54,475 bases of DNA from Microbacteriaceae bacterium PS02333. GTDB lineage: Bacteria; Actinomycetota; Actinomycetes; Actinomycetales; Microbacteriaceae. Numbering within the stretch: position 1 is the first letter of the stretch; the number at the start of each line of letters is the position of its first letter. Both the position numbers and the translations under genes were made by a program. This document shows positions 1 through 8,624 of this stretch, piece after piece. Below the pieces are notes generated by a model, which was not told where the DNA came from, did not search any database, and was given only the letters and a program-made list of their open reading frames with translations. The stretch spans positions 1 to 54,475 of the forward strand of contig JASCOI010000010.1 of assembly GCA_029959665.1 (NCBI GenBank), read 5' to 3'.

Positions 1-35
1 GTGCCAGCTGGCACCGCGCCTCCCGTCCGTCGTCA
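1..35. repeat. Partial copy of the interspersed palindrome, cut by the window edge
   Basis: The right half of the 45-50 bp palindrome family seen elsewhere in the window (GCCTCCCGTCCG arm at about 18-29, preceded by the GTGCCAGCTGGCAC centre). It lies just past the stop codon of the minus-strand hydrolase at 33-869, where it would act as a transcription terminator. The left arm lies outside the window. Confidence 0.7.
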
Positions 36-869
36 CTGCTTGATGAACGCCAGGATGTCGGGATTGATCACGTCCGCATGGGTGGTCAGCATCCCGTGCG
101 GGTACCCCTCGTAGATCTTGATGGTCGCGTCGGCGATCAGCTCGGCCTGCTTCACCGAGGCGTCCTCGTACGGGACGACCTGGTCGTCGTCGCCCTGGAG
201 GACTAGGACGGGGACGGTGATCGCGCGCAGGTCCTCGGTCTGGTCGGTCTCCGAGAACGCCTTGATCCCCTCGTAGTGCGCCAGGGCACTGCCGGTCATG
301 CCCTGACGCCACCAGTTGGCGATGATCGGCTCCGACGGCGTCACGCCCGCACGGTTGAAGCCGTAGAACGGGCCGGAGGCGACCGCCTGGAAGAACTCCG
401 CGCGGTTCGCGGCGAGGGCTTCGCGGAACCCGTCGAAGACCGAGATGTCGGTCCCCTCGGGGTTCGCCTCGGTCTTCACCATCAGGGGCGGCACCGCGGA
501 GACGAGGACCGCCTTCGCGACGCGGCCCTGCGGCTGGCCGTACTGCGCGACGTACCGCGCGACCTGGCCGCCACCGGTGGAGTGGCCGATGTGGATCGCG
601 TCGTGCAGGTCCAGGTGCTCGACGACGGCCGACACGTCGCTGGCGTAGTGGTCCATGTCGTGCCCGGTGCCGATCTGCGACGAACGGCCGTGCCCGCGAC
701 GGTCGCTCGCGACGACCCGGTAGCCCTCGGCCAGGAAGTACAGCATCTGCGCGTCCCAGTCGTCCGAGGACAGCGGCCAGCCGTGGTGGAAGACGATCGG
801 CTGCGCGTCGTCGCTGCCCCAGTCCTTGAAGTAGATCTCTGCACCGTCGTCGGTGGTCACGAATCCCAT
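33..869 (-). CDS. Alpha/beta hydrolase, chloroperoxidase/esterase type
   Basis: 278-residue soluble alpha/beta hydrolase, the usual length for the non-haem chloroperoxidase/arylesterase branch. The oxyanion region HHGW is near residue 28, the nucleophile elbow GHSTGG puts Ser at 97, and a C-terminal YPHGM supplies the catalytic His. The substrate cannot be read from sequence; esterase, lactonase or perhydrolase activity are all possible. The start is ATG at 869 with AGGAGAA a few bases upstream. It follows a second hydrolase by 58 bases on the same strand, so the two are probably co-transcribed. Confidence 0.9.
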   Translation of the reverse strand: MGFVTTDDGAEIYFKDWGSDDAQPIVFHHGWPLSSDDWDAQMLYFLAEGYRVVASDRRGHGRSSQIGTGHDMDHYASDVSAVVEHLDLHDAIHIGHSTGGGQVARYVAQYGQPQGRVAKAVLVSAVPPLMVKTEANPEGTDISVFDGFREALAANRAEFFQAVASGPFYGFNRAGVTPSEPIIANWWRQGMTGSALAHYEGIKAFSETDQTEDLRAITVPVLVLQGDDDQVVPYEDASVKQAELIADATIKIYEGYPHGMLTTHADVINPDILAFIKQ

Positions 870-927
870 GGTGTTCTCCTGTCGTTGGTCGAGCGAGTGG
901 GTGTCGGGTGTTCGGGTGGCCGGGTCG

Positions 928-1644
928 TCAGTCGAGGTCGGCGATGGCGTCGACGATGAACGCGGCCACCTCGGCGGGGTGCGTCCGCATCACCAGGTGC
1001 GGTGCGTCGAGCTCGATCACCTTCCGGAGCCCGGCGCGCTGGTAGCCGAACCGCTCCACGTCCGGGTTGATGGTGTGGTCGGCGCTGGAGACGATCCCCC
1101 ACGACGGCCTGGTCTTCCACGCGGCAGCCGATGCGGGCTCGCCGAACGCGACGGCGGACAGCGGCCGTTGCGACACGGCGAGGACCTTCGCCTGCGCGAG
1201 GTCGAGACCGCCGGCGAACACGGCGGGGAAGGCGTCGATGGCCACGGACACGTCGGTGCCGGGCTCCGCGCCGTCGACCGGGTAGGGCGAGTAGACGAGG
1301 TTCGCCGCCAGGTCGCTGTCCGGGAAGCCGCCCTGGAGCGCCCCGAGGCTCTCGCCCTCCTCGAGCACGTAGGCGGCGACGAACACGAGCCCGACCACGT
1401 TGTCGGCGACACCGGCGACCGAGAGGATCGCGCCGCCGTAGGAGTGTCCGGCGAGCAGGACGGGTCCGTCGATCTGCTCCACGAACGACCTGATGTAGGC
1501 CGCGTCGCCGGAGAGGCTGCGGTTGAAGACGGGCGGGACGAGGACCGTGTGGCCCTGGTCGAGGAGGAGCTCCGTGACGGGCGCCCAACTCGCGGCGTCG
1601 GCGAACGCCCCGTGGACGAGGACGATCGTGGGTGATGCGGGCAT
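928..1644 (-). CDS. Alpha/beta hydrolase
   Basis: 238-residue alpha/beta hydrolase with the oxyanion motif VLVHGAF near residue 8 and nucleophile elbow GHSYGG (Ser68). This is the short, lid-less type often annotated as a salicylate-esterase-like hydrolase; no substrate can be assigned. I chose ATG 1644 because AAGGA lies 7 bases upstream; the frame stays open to 1746 but has no ribosome site there. It is the first of two tandem hydrolase genes and lies 129 bases downstream of the LuxR-type regulator on the same strand, which makes that regulator a candidate controller. Confidence 0.88.
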   Translation of the reverse strand: MPASPTIVLVHGAFADAASWAPVTELLLDQGHTVLVPPVFNRSLSGDAAYIRSFVEQIDGPVLLAGHSYGGAILSVAGVADNVVGLVFVAAYVLEEGESLGALQGGFPDSDLAANLVYSPYPVDGAEPGTDVSVAIDAFPAVFAGGLDLAQAKVLAVSQRPLSAVAFGEPASAAAWKTRPSWGIVSSADHTINPDVERFGYQRAGLRKVIELDAPHLVMRTHPAEVAAFIVDAIADLD

Positions 1645-1739
1645 GGTGCGGTCCTTCCTGGACCGGAAGACGACCGGTCCGGCATCGGTGGCGGGGTGGG
1701 TCGGTCGCGAACGTACCGCCGCCGCGACCTCTCGCACAT

Positions 1740-1754
1740 CGGTCACGGTGACCG
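1740..1754. promoter_or_regulatory. 15-bp palindrome upstream of the hydrolase pair
   Basis: CGGTCACGGTGACCG reads as a perfect odd palindrome in the 129-base gap between the LuxR-type regulator and the two hydrolase genes, about 95 bases before the first hydrolase start. It could be a regulator site. No clear -35/-10 pair was recognised beside it. Confidence 0.3.
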
Positions 1755-1773
1755 AGATGGACCGCGGAGTGAC

Positions 1774-4512
1774 CTAGTCGTCGGTCGACGCCCGTACGGG
1801 TCGCTGGTCGAACAGGGCGGCCGACAGCTGCTGGCGGTTGGAGATCCCCAGCTTCTGGAACGCGGCGTACAGGTGTGCACCGACCGTCCGTGGGGAGACG
1901 AAGAGGTGCTCGCCGATCGCCCGGTTGCTCAGCCCGTCCGCCGCGAGCGTGCTGACCCGCAACTCCTGCGGGGTGAGCACCTCCGAGGGCTGCCGCCCCT
2001 TCCCCGGCAGCCGTTCACCGGTGGCTCGGATGGCGTCCCGGGCCCGTGCCTCCCATGCGGGTACCGGCATCGCACCGAAGCGGTCGAGCGCGGCGTGGAG
2101 GGCTTCGCGCGCGTCGTCGGTCCTGCCCGCGCGGTGGAGACGGAGCCCGAGCCGCAGGAACGCCCGCGCCTGCGCGTACGGAACCGGCCAGACGGCGTCC
2201 CGCGCCCCTGCCCATGCGGACGCGAGCTCCTCGTCCGGGACGAGCGCGAGCCGGGCGTGGTCCAGGGCGGACCGGACCATGGGCGCGTGCCACCGGTCGT
2301 GGAGTTCCTCGAGGGCCTCGAGCCGTCGCTCGGCGTGGTCGCGCTTCCCGGACTCCAGCGCCGCCTCGACGAGGTCCCAGGACGTGATGACCGCGAACTC
2401 CGGGTGGTACGCGTCGTCGTCGGGGTCGGCGATGCGTCGGAGCCGTTCGAAGGCCTCGGCCGGACGACCGGTCACCAGGAAGGCCGCTCCGGCAGCTCCC
2501 AGCACCGTGGCCCGCATCGCGCGGGAACGCAGGACCTGCAGCCCGGCGTCGGTCCCGCCGGCGAGTGCGTCGACATCCGGTTGCGCACCGTCGAGTGCGT
2601 CGAACCAGGCGATCGCGCAGCGCACCGCGGCGGACAGCCCCGCGTCGCCCAGGTCACGGCCGAGCGACGCCGCCTCTCCGGCGAGGGCACGAGCGCGCGT
2701 GACGTCGCCGGCCAGGAACGTGGTCATGGACGCGCCCATCAGCGCCTGCGGGAAGATCCGCAGTTCGCCGCGGGACCGCATGCTCGTCACGGCGCGCTCG
2801 AGCAGCACTCGTGCCGTGTCGATCTCCCCGACGAGGTTGAGTGCGTACCCGAGCTGCCAGGCCGACTCCTCGTCGTCGGCGCTCCCGGCGGCGTCGAGCG
2901 CGAGTGCCCTGATCCGGTCGCCACGCTTCGTCGGCTCGGTCCGTGCGGCCAGCAGGATCGCGCGCGGATCGTCCTCCGGGAGCGCGAGTGCGACCACGGC
3001 GGCGAGCATCGGGTCGCCGGGGAGGGGCTCCAGGGTGTGGTCCCACGCGATCGCCGCGAGGTGCAGCAGTGCAGCGGTGGCGTGCTCCACACCGCCGGCC
3101 GCCTGCATCTCGGAGACGGCGTGCAGAGCCGGTCCGAGGTCGCCCCTCGCCAGTCCGGTCCGACCGGTGGGCAACACCTCGGACACCCATGCCGCGCGTG
3201 CGGCGAGGAGCCGGTTCGGAGCCTCGGCGCTAGCCCGGTGAGCGAGGAGCGACGCTTCGGAAATCCGTCCCGCCACGCCCGCCTGCTCGGCCGCGGTGAG
3301 GAGCCGGTCGACGCGCACGGCGTCGTCCGAGGTCAGGTCGGCCGACCGCTCGTACGCCCGACTGGCGTCGAGCGCGTCCGACATGGCGGTCCTGGCCGCG
3401 CCGACAGCGGCGATCTCGTCCGCGAGCGGGTCGTCGTGGCCGGTCGCGAGTTCGGCGCGCCACCAGATCGTCCGTGCGGGCTCACCCTCGTGTTCGTCGA
3501 CCAGCGCCCGGAGGACCGCGGCACGTTCCGTCGGCGACACCCCCGCCAGGACGGCCGACTGGACGAGCGGATGGCGGAAGCGGAGGGTCCGGGGAGGGAC
3601 CCACTCGACGAGGCCGGACGCCGACGCGCGCTCGGTCCACGCCGGCGACGGCACTCGTCCGACGGCGCGTCCGGCGACCTGCGCTGCTCGCTCCGGGGTC
3701 GCGTCGTCACACAGTGCCACGGCGAGGACGGCGAGTCGCGTCGGCAGGTCCAGCTCGGCGTACCGATCGGCGAACTCCCGCTCCACCCGTCCGACGACGG
3801 GGCGTCGGGCGGCGTGGCGGAGCGACACGGACCGGCCGAGTTCCGTCAACGCGAGCGGGTTGCCCGCTGCGCGCTCGATGAGGTCCCGCCGTGCCTGGCC
3901 CGTCGGTGCACCGCGGATCGCGTCGAGCAGTTCGGCGGCCGCCGCGTCCGCGAGTGGCGCGAGGTGCAGACGCTGCATCCCGGGCTCGTCCACGGCGTCG
4001 CCGTCCCGCGTCGTCATCAGCATGACGATCGGGTCCTCCGCGATGCGGCGGGCGACCATCCGGAGCGCCCATCGCGACGGTGGGTCGACCCAGTGCAGGT
4101 CTTCGACGACGATCAGGAGCGGGCTCGCGGCGGCGGCGTCCGAGAAGAGGGTGAGTGCGGCCAGCCCGGCGAGGAGCGGGGACGGCTGCACTCCCGTCGC
4201 GACGCCGAACGCCACGTCCAACGCGCGTCGCTGCGGTCCCGGCAGGTCCGGGATGCCCGCCCGCAGCGGGTACACGAGCCGGTGGAGTGCTGCGTACGGC
4301 TCCGCCGACTCGTCGAGGGTCCCGCTCGTCGTGAGGACCCGTGTCCCGAGGCCGGTCGCGTACGCGACCGTGTCGGCGACCAGCGACGACTTGCCGATCC
4401 CGGCCTCGCCGTCGACCACGAACGCGGCTCCGCGCTCGCCGGCGTCACGGGCCGCGGCGCGCAGGATCTCGACCTCTCCCCCGCGCCCGATGACGGGCCG
4501 CGCCATCGTCAT
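1774..4512 (-). CDS. LuxR-family regulator with AAA/STAND ATPase domain (LAL type)
   Basis: 912-residue large ATP-binding LuxR regulator. The N-terminal P-loop GEAGIGKSS lies at residues 35-43 and a Walker B (LLIVVEDLHW) follows near 130. The middle is a long alpha-helical TPR-like region. A C-terminal GerE/LuxR helix-turn-helix begins at LTPQELRV and contains the DGLSNRAIGEHLFVS core. Family members sense a ligand through the repeat region and activate nearby catabolic genes. A CATACT hexamer sits 6 bases before ATG 4512 and no Shine-Dalgarno is visible, so the mRNA may be leaderless. It is divergent from the GntR/ABC operon and upstream of two hydrolase genes, its likeliest targets. Confidence 0.93.
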   Translation of the reverse strand: MTMARPVIGRGGEVEILRAAARDAGERGAAFVVDGEAGIGKSSLVADTVAYATGLGTRVLTTSGTLDESAEPYAALHRLVYPLRAGIPDLPGPQRRALDVAFGVATGVQPSPLLAGLAALTLFSDAAAASPLLIVVEDLHWVDPPSRWALRMVARRIAEDPIVMLMTTRDGDAVDEPGMQRLHLAPLADAAAAELLDAIRGAPTGQARRDLIERAAGNPLALTELGRSVSLRHAARRPVVGRVEREFADRYAELDLPTRLAVLAVALCDDATPERAAQVAGRAVGRVPSPAWTERASASGLVEWVPPRTLRFRHPLVQSAVLAGVSPTERAAVLRALVDEHEGEPARTIWWRAELATGHDDPLADEIAAVGAARTAMSDALDASRAYERSADLTSDDAVRVDRLLTAAEQAGVAGRISEASLLAHRASAEAPNRLLAARAAWVSEVLPTGRTGLARGDLGPALHAVSEMQAAGGVEHATAALLHLAAIAWDHTLEPLPGDPMLAAVVALALPEDDPRAILLAARTEPTKRGDRIRALALDAAGSADDEESAWQLGYALNLVGEIDTARVLLERAVTSMRSRGELRIFPQALMGASMTTFLAGDVTRARALAGEAASLGRDLGDAGLSAAVRCAIAWFDALDGAQPDVDALAGGTDAGLQVLRSRAMRATVLGAAGAAFLVTGRPAEAFERLRRIADPDDDAYHPEFAVITSWDLVEAALESGKRDHAERRLEALEELHDRWHAPMVRSALDHARLALVPDEELASAWAGARDAVWPVPYAQARAFLRLGLRLHRAGRTDDAREALHAALDRFGAMPVPAWEARARDAIRATGERLPGKGRQPSEVLTPQELRVSTLAADGLSNRAIGEHLFVSPRTVGAHLYAAFQKLGISNRQQLSAALFDQRPVRASTDD

Positions 4513-4545
4513 GCGGTCAGTATGGCACCGGAGCCGACGCCCCCC

Positions 4546-4574
4546 TTGACGGACTCTGATCCGGTCTCTACTGT
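4546..4574 (+). promoter_or_regulatory. Sigma-70-type promoter of the GntR/ABC operon
   Basis: TTGACG (4546-4551), a 17-base spacer, then TACTGT (4569-4574). The predicted transcription start falls near 4581, about 24 bases before the TTG start of the GntR gene. It is one of the clearest housekeeping-type promoters in the window. Confidence 0.7.
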
Positions 4575-4593
4575 TCTGCTGTACATAAACAGT
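4570..4593. promoter_or_regulatory. Putative GntR operator over -10/+1
   Basis: ACTGTT (4570-4575) and AACAGT (4588-4593) form a perfect 6-base inverted repeat with 12 bases between, and a TGTACA palindrome lies inside at 4580-4585. It covers the -10 element and transcription start of the gntR-ABC operon, so binding there would repress. Autorepression is typical of the YtrA subfamily. Confidence 0.55.
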
Positions 4594-4604
4594 TGGAGCA
4601 CGGC

Positions 4605-4979
4605 TTGCGGATCATCCTCTCGAGCACCAGTTCGGTGCCGATGTACGAACAGATCAAGACCCAGGTCCGCAACGCGGTGCACGCCGGGGAGCTCGCCGAG
4701 GGTGCGCTCCTGCCGTCGCTCCGCCAGCTCGCGCTCGAACTCCGGGTCAGCGTCATCACCGTGACGCGCGCCTACAACGACCTCGTGGCCGAGGGGCTCG
4801 TCAGGAACGAGCACGGCCGCGGCTTCGTGGTCCGAGCCGTGGACGCCGGCGCGGCGGGGTCCGCCCTCGCCGCACGGGTCGACGGCGCGACCGATGAACT
4901 CGTCCAGGCGGCCCGAGCAGCCCGCATGACCATCGACGACATCCGACGGAAGGTCGAAGACGCATGGAACCGACACTGA
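4605..4979 (+). CDS. GntR-family (YtrA subfamily) transcriptional regulator
   Basis: About 124 residues: a winged helix of GntR type (MYEQIKTQVRNAV, then LPSLRQLALELRVS and the TVTRAYNDL recognition region) followed by only a short tail of about 45 residues. That short C-terminus defines the YtrA subfamily, whose members repress neighbouring ABC transporter genes. I prefer the TTG at 4605 because GGAG lies 6 bases before it; an in-frame TTG at 4593 would put that GGAG inside the coding region. The 3' end overlaps the ABC ATPase gene by 16 bases. Confidence 0.9.
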   Translation: MRIILSSTSSVPMYEQIKTQVRNAVHAGELAEGALLPSLRQLALELRVSVITVTRAYNDLVAEGLVRNEHGRGFVVRAVDAGAAGSALAARVDGATDELVQAARAARMTIDDIRRKVEDAWNRH

Positions 4980-5854
4980 CCGACACCGCGATCGCGGTCC
5001 GTTCCCTCCACAGACGACAGGGGGCGTTCGCCCTGCACGACGTGGACGTCACGATCCCGACCGGGCTCGTGACCGGGCTGGTCGGGCCGAACGGCGCCGG
5101 CAAGACGACCCTCGTCAAGAGCATCCTCGGCCTGGTCGGCACGGACTCCGGCTCCGTCGAGCTCTTCGGTACGGGCAGCCCGCAGGACGCCGCCGTCCGC
5201 GAGCGGATCGGCGTCGTCCTCGACCAGGTGAGCGCCGCCCCGGAATGGAAGGTGGGCGCCGTCGGCCGCTACGCCGGGCTGCTCTACGAGCGGTGGGACG
5301 ACCGCCGCTTCCGCGAGCTGCTCGACCGGTACGACGTCCCCGCCGGGAACCGGGTCGGCGGACTCTCGCGCGGGCAGACGGTGAAGCTCTCGCTCGCGAT
5401 GGCGCTCGCGCACGACCCCGAGCTGCTCGTGCTCGACGAGCCGTCGAGCGGCCTCGACCCCGTGGCACGGCGCGAGCTCGCCGACACGATCCGGGAGTTC
5501 GTCCTCGACCCCGGCCACACGGTGCTGTTCTCGACGCACATCACCGAGGAGCTCGACGACCTCGCCGACCACCTCGTGGTGCTCGCCGGCGGGACGGTCG
5601 CGTACGAGGGTGCGGTCGACGAACTGCACGAGCGCTTCGCCGTCGTCCGCGGTGCGGGCGCGTTCCCGGAGGTGGCACGGCCGTCGACGATCGGCGTCCG
5701 GCACGACACCACCGGTCGGTGGGAGGGGCTCATCCGCTCCGACGACACGGCCTGGTTCGGACCGGACGTCGTCATCGACCAGGCCACCACCGACGACGTG
5801 GTCGTGCACCTCGCCGAAGACACCCGTTCCACCAGGAAGGAGATCCCCGCATGA
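4964..5854 (+). CDS. ABC transporter ATP-binding protein
   Basis: 296-residue ABC ATPase. Walker A GPNGAGKTT is at residues 41-49, the signature LSRGQ at 134-138, Walker B LLVLDEP at 154-160, and the switch His lies in STHITEE. The C-terminal roughly 80 residues resemble the tail of YtrB/PmtA-like export ATPases. It should pair with the membrane protein encoded next (ATGA overlap at 5851-5854). Systems with this gntR-ATPase-permease order respond to cell-wall-active compounds or export small peptides in Firmicutes; that role is only an analogy here. Confidence 0.93.
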   Translation: MEPTLTDTAIAVRSLHRRQGAFALHDVDVTIPTGLVTGLVGPNGAGKTTLVKSILGLVGTDSGSVELFGTGSPQDAAVRERIGVVLDQVSAAPEWKVGAVGRYAGLLYERWDDRRFRELLDRYDVPAGNRVGGLSRGQTVKLSLAMALAHDPELLVLDEPSSGLDPVARRELADTIREFVLDPGHTVLFSTHITEELDDLADHLVVLAGGTVAYEGAVDELHERFAVVRGAGAFPEVARPSTIGVRHDTTGRWEGLIRSDDTAWFGPDVVIDQATTDDVVVHLAEDTRSTRKEIPA

Positions 5855-6507
5855 GCGCCGCCGTCATCCGCTTCGCCCGGTTCGACCTCGTCGCGATGGC
5901 TCGCACGCAGCCCCTGCGCGTGCTGCTGCCGTTGCTCTTCACCGTCGTGTTCTGCGTCACCCTGCCGGTCCCGGGCATGGGCATCGCCGTGGGCGCCGTC
6001 GTCACGGCGGTCTCGGCGTCGATCCCCTTCCAGGGCGACGAGCGCGGCCGGCTCGACACCCTCTACGGCATCGCACCGATCGGCCGCACCGCCGTCGTGC
6101 TCGGCCGCTACCTGTCGATGCTGGTGTTCGCGGTCGTCGCGGTGGGCATCGGGACGGCGACGACGCTCGTGATGGGGTCGGTCCGCCACCAGGACATCGG
6201 ATGGCCGCTCGTCGCGACGATGCTCCTCGGAGCTGCCGCCTGCGTCGGGATCTCGTTCGCCGTCCAACTGCCGTGGTTCTTCGCGCTGGGGTTCACCCGC
6301 GGGCGGCCGATGATCTACATCCCGGTCGGCATCATCGCGGTCGTCGGGTTCATCGTCGGGCAAACCGGGTGGTTCGCCGGGATCGGTCCCGCTGACGTCC
6401 TCGCCCCGGCCCCGTGGCTCGCGGCGCTCGTGCTCGTCGTGGTGGGAGCGCTGTTCGTCGGATCTGCTGCGGTCGCCGTGCGGGTGTACCGGCGACGCGA
6501 ACTCTGA
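5851..6507 (+). CDS. ABC-2 type membrane permease
   Basis: 218-residue polytopic membrane protein with about six hydrophobic segments. It carries the cytosolic loop typical of ABC-2 subunits of the Ytr/Pmt type (FQGDERGRLDTLYGIAPI, then GRYLSM). ATG 5851 overlaps the ATPase stop in an ATGA and AAGGAG lies upstream. It is the last gene of the three-gene operon and is followed by a strong palindromic terminator. Only one permease gene is present, so the transporter is probably a homodimer of ATPase and permease. Substrate unknown. Confidence 0.88.
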   Translation: MSAAVIRFARFDLVAMARTQPLRVLLPLLFTVVFCVTLPVPGMGIAVGAVVTAVSASIPFQGDERGRLDTLYGIAPIGRTAVVLGRYLSMLVFAVVAVGIGTATTLVMGSVRHQDIGWPLVATMLLGAAACVGISFAVQLPWFFALGFTRGRPMIYIPVGIIAVVGFIVGQTGWFAGIGPADVLAPAPWLAALVLVVVGALFVGSAAVAVRVYRRREL

Positions 6508-6536
6508 AGCGGGCCGTCGCGGTGGTCGCATTCACC

Positions 6537-6586
6537 TGACGGACGGGAGGCCCGGTGCCAGCTCGCACCGGGCCTCCCGTCCGTCA
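6537..6586. terminator. Interspersed palindrome / terminator, copy 2
   Basis: Perfect 22-base arms (6537-6558 and 6565-6586) around a 6-base loop CAGCTC. It lies 29 bases past the stop of the ABC permease gene. It belongs to the family with the CGGACGGGAGGC arm; there is no T-tract, as is usual for actinobacterial terminators. Confidence 0.8.
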
Positions 6587-6620
6587 CCTGGTCACGTCGG
6601 CGACTCGTTACCGTTGCTCC

Positions 6621-7130
6621 ATGTCGCTCTCCTTCTCCATCCGCGCGACGACCGAGGCGGACTGGCCCGAGCTCCGGGCACTCCGCATCGAGAACGCGAC
6701 CGACAACCCCATCTCGTACGGTGCGACGCTCGACACGACGCTGCGGATGACCGAGCAGGACTGGCGACTCCGTGCGCGGCGGGGCCAGGCGGTCGACGCG
6801 ACCAGTCTGGTGGCAATCGAGACAGGGACCGGGCGGTGGATCGGGATGATGGGTGCGCAGCACGGCGACCAGGACGGAGTGGACCCCGTCCTGACCGGGG
6901 TCTACGTCACCCCTGCCTTCCGCGGGCGGCAAGCCGGAGTCGCGGACGCGCTCCTCGACGGCGTCCTCGCGTGGACCGCCGGTCGGGGTCAGCGGATCCG
7001 GCTGTACGTGTACGAGCAAGCGGCGCCGGCCAAGCGGTTCTACGCCAGGCACGGGTTCGTCCCCACCGGCCGGACCCGTCCCCTCGGGTTCACGGACGGG
7101 GACACCCTGGAGATGGCGCGGCCGGTCTGA
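6621..7130 (+). CDS. GNAT-family N-acetyltransferase
   Basis: 169-residue GNAT protein. The acetyl-CoA binding motif follows LTGVYVTPAFRGRQAGVADAL (near residues 90-110), and the C-terminal beta-strand with AKRFYARHGFVPTGR is typical of the superfamily. The acceptor (amine, peptide or antibiotic) cannot be inferred. ATG 6621 has no Shine-Dalgarno, but TACCGT lies exactly 6 bases before it, which suggests a leaderless mRNA. The gene stands alone between the ABC operon terminator and an SDR gene. Confidence 0.87.
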   Translation: MSLSFSIRATTEADWPELRALRIENATDNPISYGATLDTTLRMTEQDWRLRARRGQAVDATSLVAIETGTGRWIGMMGAQHGDQDGVDPVLTGVYVTPAFRGRQAGVADALLDGVLAWTAGRGQRIRLYVYEQAAPAKRFYARHGFVPTGRTRPLGFTDGDTLEMARPV

Positions 7131-7239
7131 GGGCCGCGCCCTCCGGACTGCCTGCGCGATGCTTCAGCGGATCGTGCGGGCGACCCCAGCCGCGGCGGAG
7201 CACCGTGGAACGCACCATCCCCCCACACAAGGAGACCGC

Positions 7240-8007
7240 ATGCTGCTCGAGGGCAAGACCATCGTCGTCACCGGCGGGAACAGCGGGATCGGCGAGCAGA
7301 TCTGCCTCGCCGCCGCTGCCGAAGGCGCGAACATCGTCATCGACTACGTCGCACACCCGGACGAGACGGACTCGCTGATCGACCGGATTGAGCGTGCCGG
7401 TGGTCACGCGGTCGGGGTCGACGCGGACATCACGACCTCGGCCGATCTGCACCGTATGGTGCAGAAGGCCGTCGACGCGTTCGGCTCCCTCGACGTCCTG
7501 GTCAACAACGCGGGCATCGAGGACCGGAAGTCCCTGCTCGAGGAGACCGAGGAGGGCTACGACAAGGTGATGGCGGTCAACATGAAGAGCGCGTTCTTCG
7601 GGACGCAGGCGGCCGCCAAGCAGTTCATCGCGCAGGGCTCTGGCGGTTTGGTCCTGAACATCTCGAGCGTGCACGAGGACTGGCCGATGCCGGGCAACCT
7701 CGCGTACTGCGTGTCGAAGGGCGGGATGCGGATGCTCGCGCGGAGCGGCGGTGTCGAGCTCGGGCCCCACGGTGTCCGGATCGTGAACATCGCTCCCGGT
7801 GCGGTGGACACCCCGATCAACACGGCGACGACGTCCGATCCCGACAAGCTCAAGCAGCTCGACGCGGCCATCCCGCTCGGACGACCGGCGAAGCCGCACG
7901 AGATCGCCGAGGTCGTCGTCTTCCTGGCGTCCGGGAAGGCCGCGTACATGACGAGCACGACGGTGACCATCGACGGCGGGATCTCGCAGGGCAGCGTCGG
8001 TCTCTGA
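7240..8007 (+). CDS. Short-chain dehydrogenase/reductase, glucose-1-dehydrogenase-like
   Basis: 255-residue classical SDR. The coenzyme motif TGGNSGIG is at 11-18, NNAG at 89-92, Ser143, and YCVSK gives Tyr156/Lys160. The C-terminal DGGIS is typical of the FabG/glucose-1-dehydrogenase branch. Lack of an acidic residue right after beta-2 leaves the NAD/NADP preference open. ATG 7240 follows AAGGAGACCGC, a good ribosome site, while upstream in-frame codons lack one. A strong hairpin (8090-8123) follows, so it is probably monocistronic. Confidence 0.9.
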   Translation: MLLEGKTIVVTGGNSGIGEQICLAAAAEGANIVIDYVAHPDETDSLIDRIERAGGHAVGVDADITTSADLHRMVQKAVDAFGSLDVLVNNAGIEDRKSLLEETEEGYDKVMAVNMKSAFFGTQAAAKQFIAQGSGGLVLNISSVHEDWPMPGNLAYCVSKGGMRMLARSGGVELGPHGVRIVNIAPGAVDTPINTATTSDPDKLKQLDAAIPLGRPAKPHEIAEVVVFLASGKAAYMTSTTVTIDGGISQGSVGL

Positions 8008-8089
8008 CTCCGGCTCGGAATTCGTCCTCTCGGTGGATGTCCCTGGCCGACCGGCCGACGCAGACTGGTGGCGGGGAGTGAATCCGATG

Positions 8090-8123
8090 GGTCGCGGCTG
8101 CCGTCTGCAGCGCAGCCGCGACC
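8090..8123. terminator. Hairpin terminator after the SDR gene
   Basis: GGTCGCGGCTGC (8090-8101) and GCAGCCGCGACC (8112-8123) are perfect 12-base arms with a 10-base loop, 83 bases past the SDR stop. The rest of the 279-base gap 8008-8286 shows no gene. Confidence 0.55.
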
Positions 8124-8286
8124 ACCCGGGGAAGACGGGCCCGGAGCCGACCTCAGGGACACGCGACGAGCCGAAGACGTCGCTCGTCTCACCGACGGAC
8201 ACGATGTCGTCCGCGCGAGGGACGCGACGCCGTCGACCCCTTCGTAACGTGGCCGTCGACCTGTTGGACGACGGATGGAGGACGAC

Positions 8287-8520
8287 GTGATCGAGAACCT
8301 GAGTGGACTGCACCTGCTGGTGATGGCGCTGATCCTGGCGCTGGACGCGATCGCGTTGGCTCAGGTGTGGCGTGATCCGCGCCGATCGGACGTCGTCAAG
8401 GTCGCCTGGACCGTGGCCGTGCTGTTCCTGCCGGTGATCGGTTTCGTCGGCTGGGCGGTGAACTGGCTGCTCGGCCGTGCCGCAGACCGGCTGAACCGGT
8501 CCGGGGCGGCGGGCAGCTGA
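8287..8520 (+). CDS. Small membrane protein, PLDc_N-like
   Basis: 77 residues with two hydrophobic segments separated by VWRDPRRSDVVKVAWTVAV, then PVIGFVGWAVNWLLGR. That arrangement matches the PLDc_N domain, a small two-helix unit found free-standing in many actinobacteria; its function is unknown. I chose GTG 8287 because GGAGG ends 5 bases before it; ATG 8275 is in frame but would bury that site. It faces the next minus-strand gene across palindrome copy 3. Confidence 0.75.
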   Translation: MIENLSGLHLLVMALILALDAIALAQVWRDPRRSDVVKVAWTVAVLFLPVIGFVGWAVNWLLGRAADRLNRSGAAGS

Positions 8521-8546
8521 CCCGGCTGCCCCGACGACGCGCCCCG

Positions 8547-8596
8547 CACCGGACGGGAGGATCGGTGCCAGGCCGCCACGAGCCTCCCGTCCGGTG
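8547..8596. terminator. Interspersed palindrome / terminator, copy 3
   Basis: Perfect 14-base outer arms CACCGGACGGGAGG (8547-8560) and CCTCCCGTCCGGTG (8583-8596) with an imperfect centre. It lies between two convergent genes and can serve both. Confidence 0.75.
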
Positions 8597-8624
8597 ACCG
8601 GTCACCGCCACCGCACGGTGCCGG

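Noticed and set aside
1696-4764. A very long plus-strand open frame of about 1022 codons opposite the LuxR-type regulator
   Set aside because: It is the mirror of a true gene in GC-rich DNA: composition is dominated by Arg, Gly, Pro and Val with no domain, and the minus strand encodes clear ATPase and LuxR motifs.
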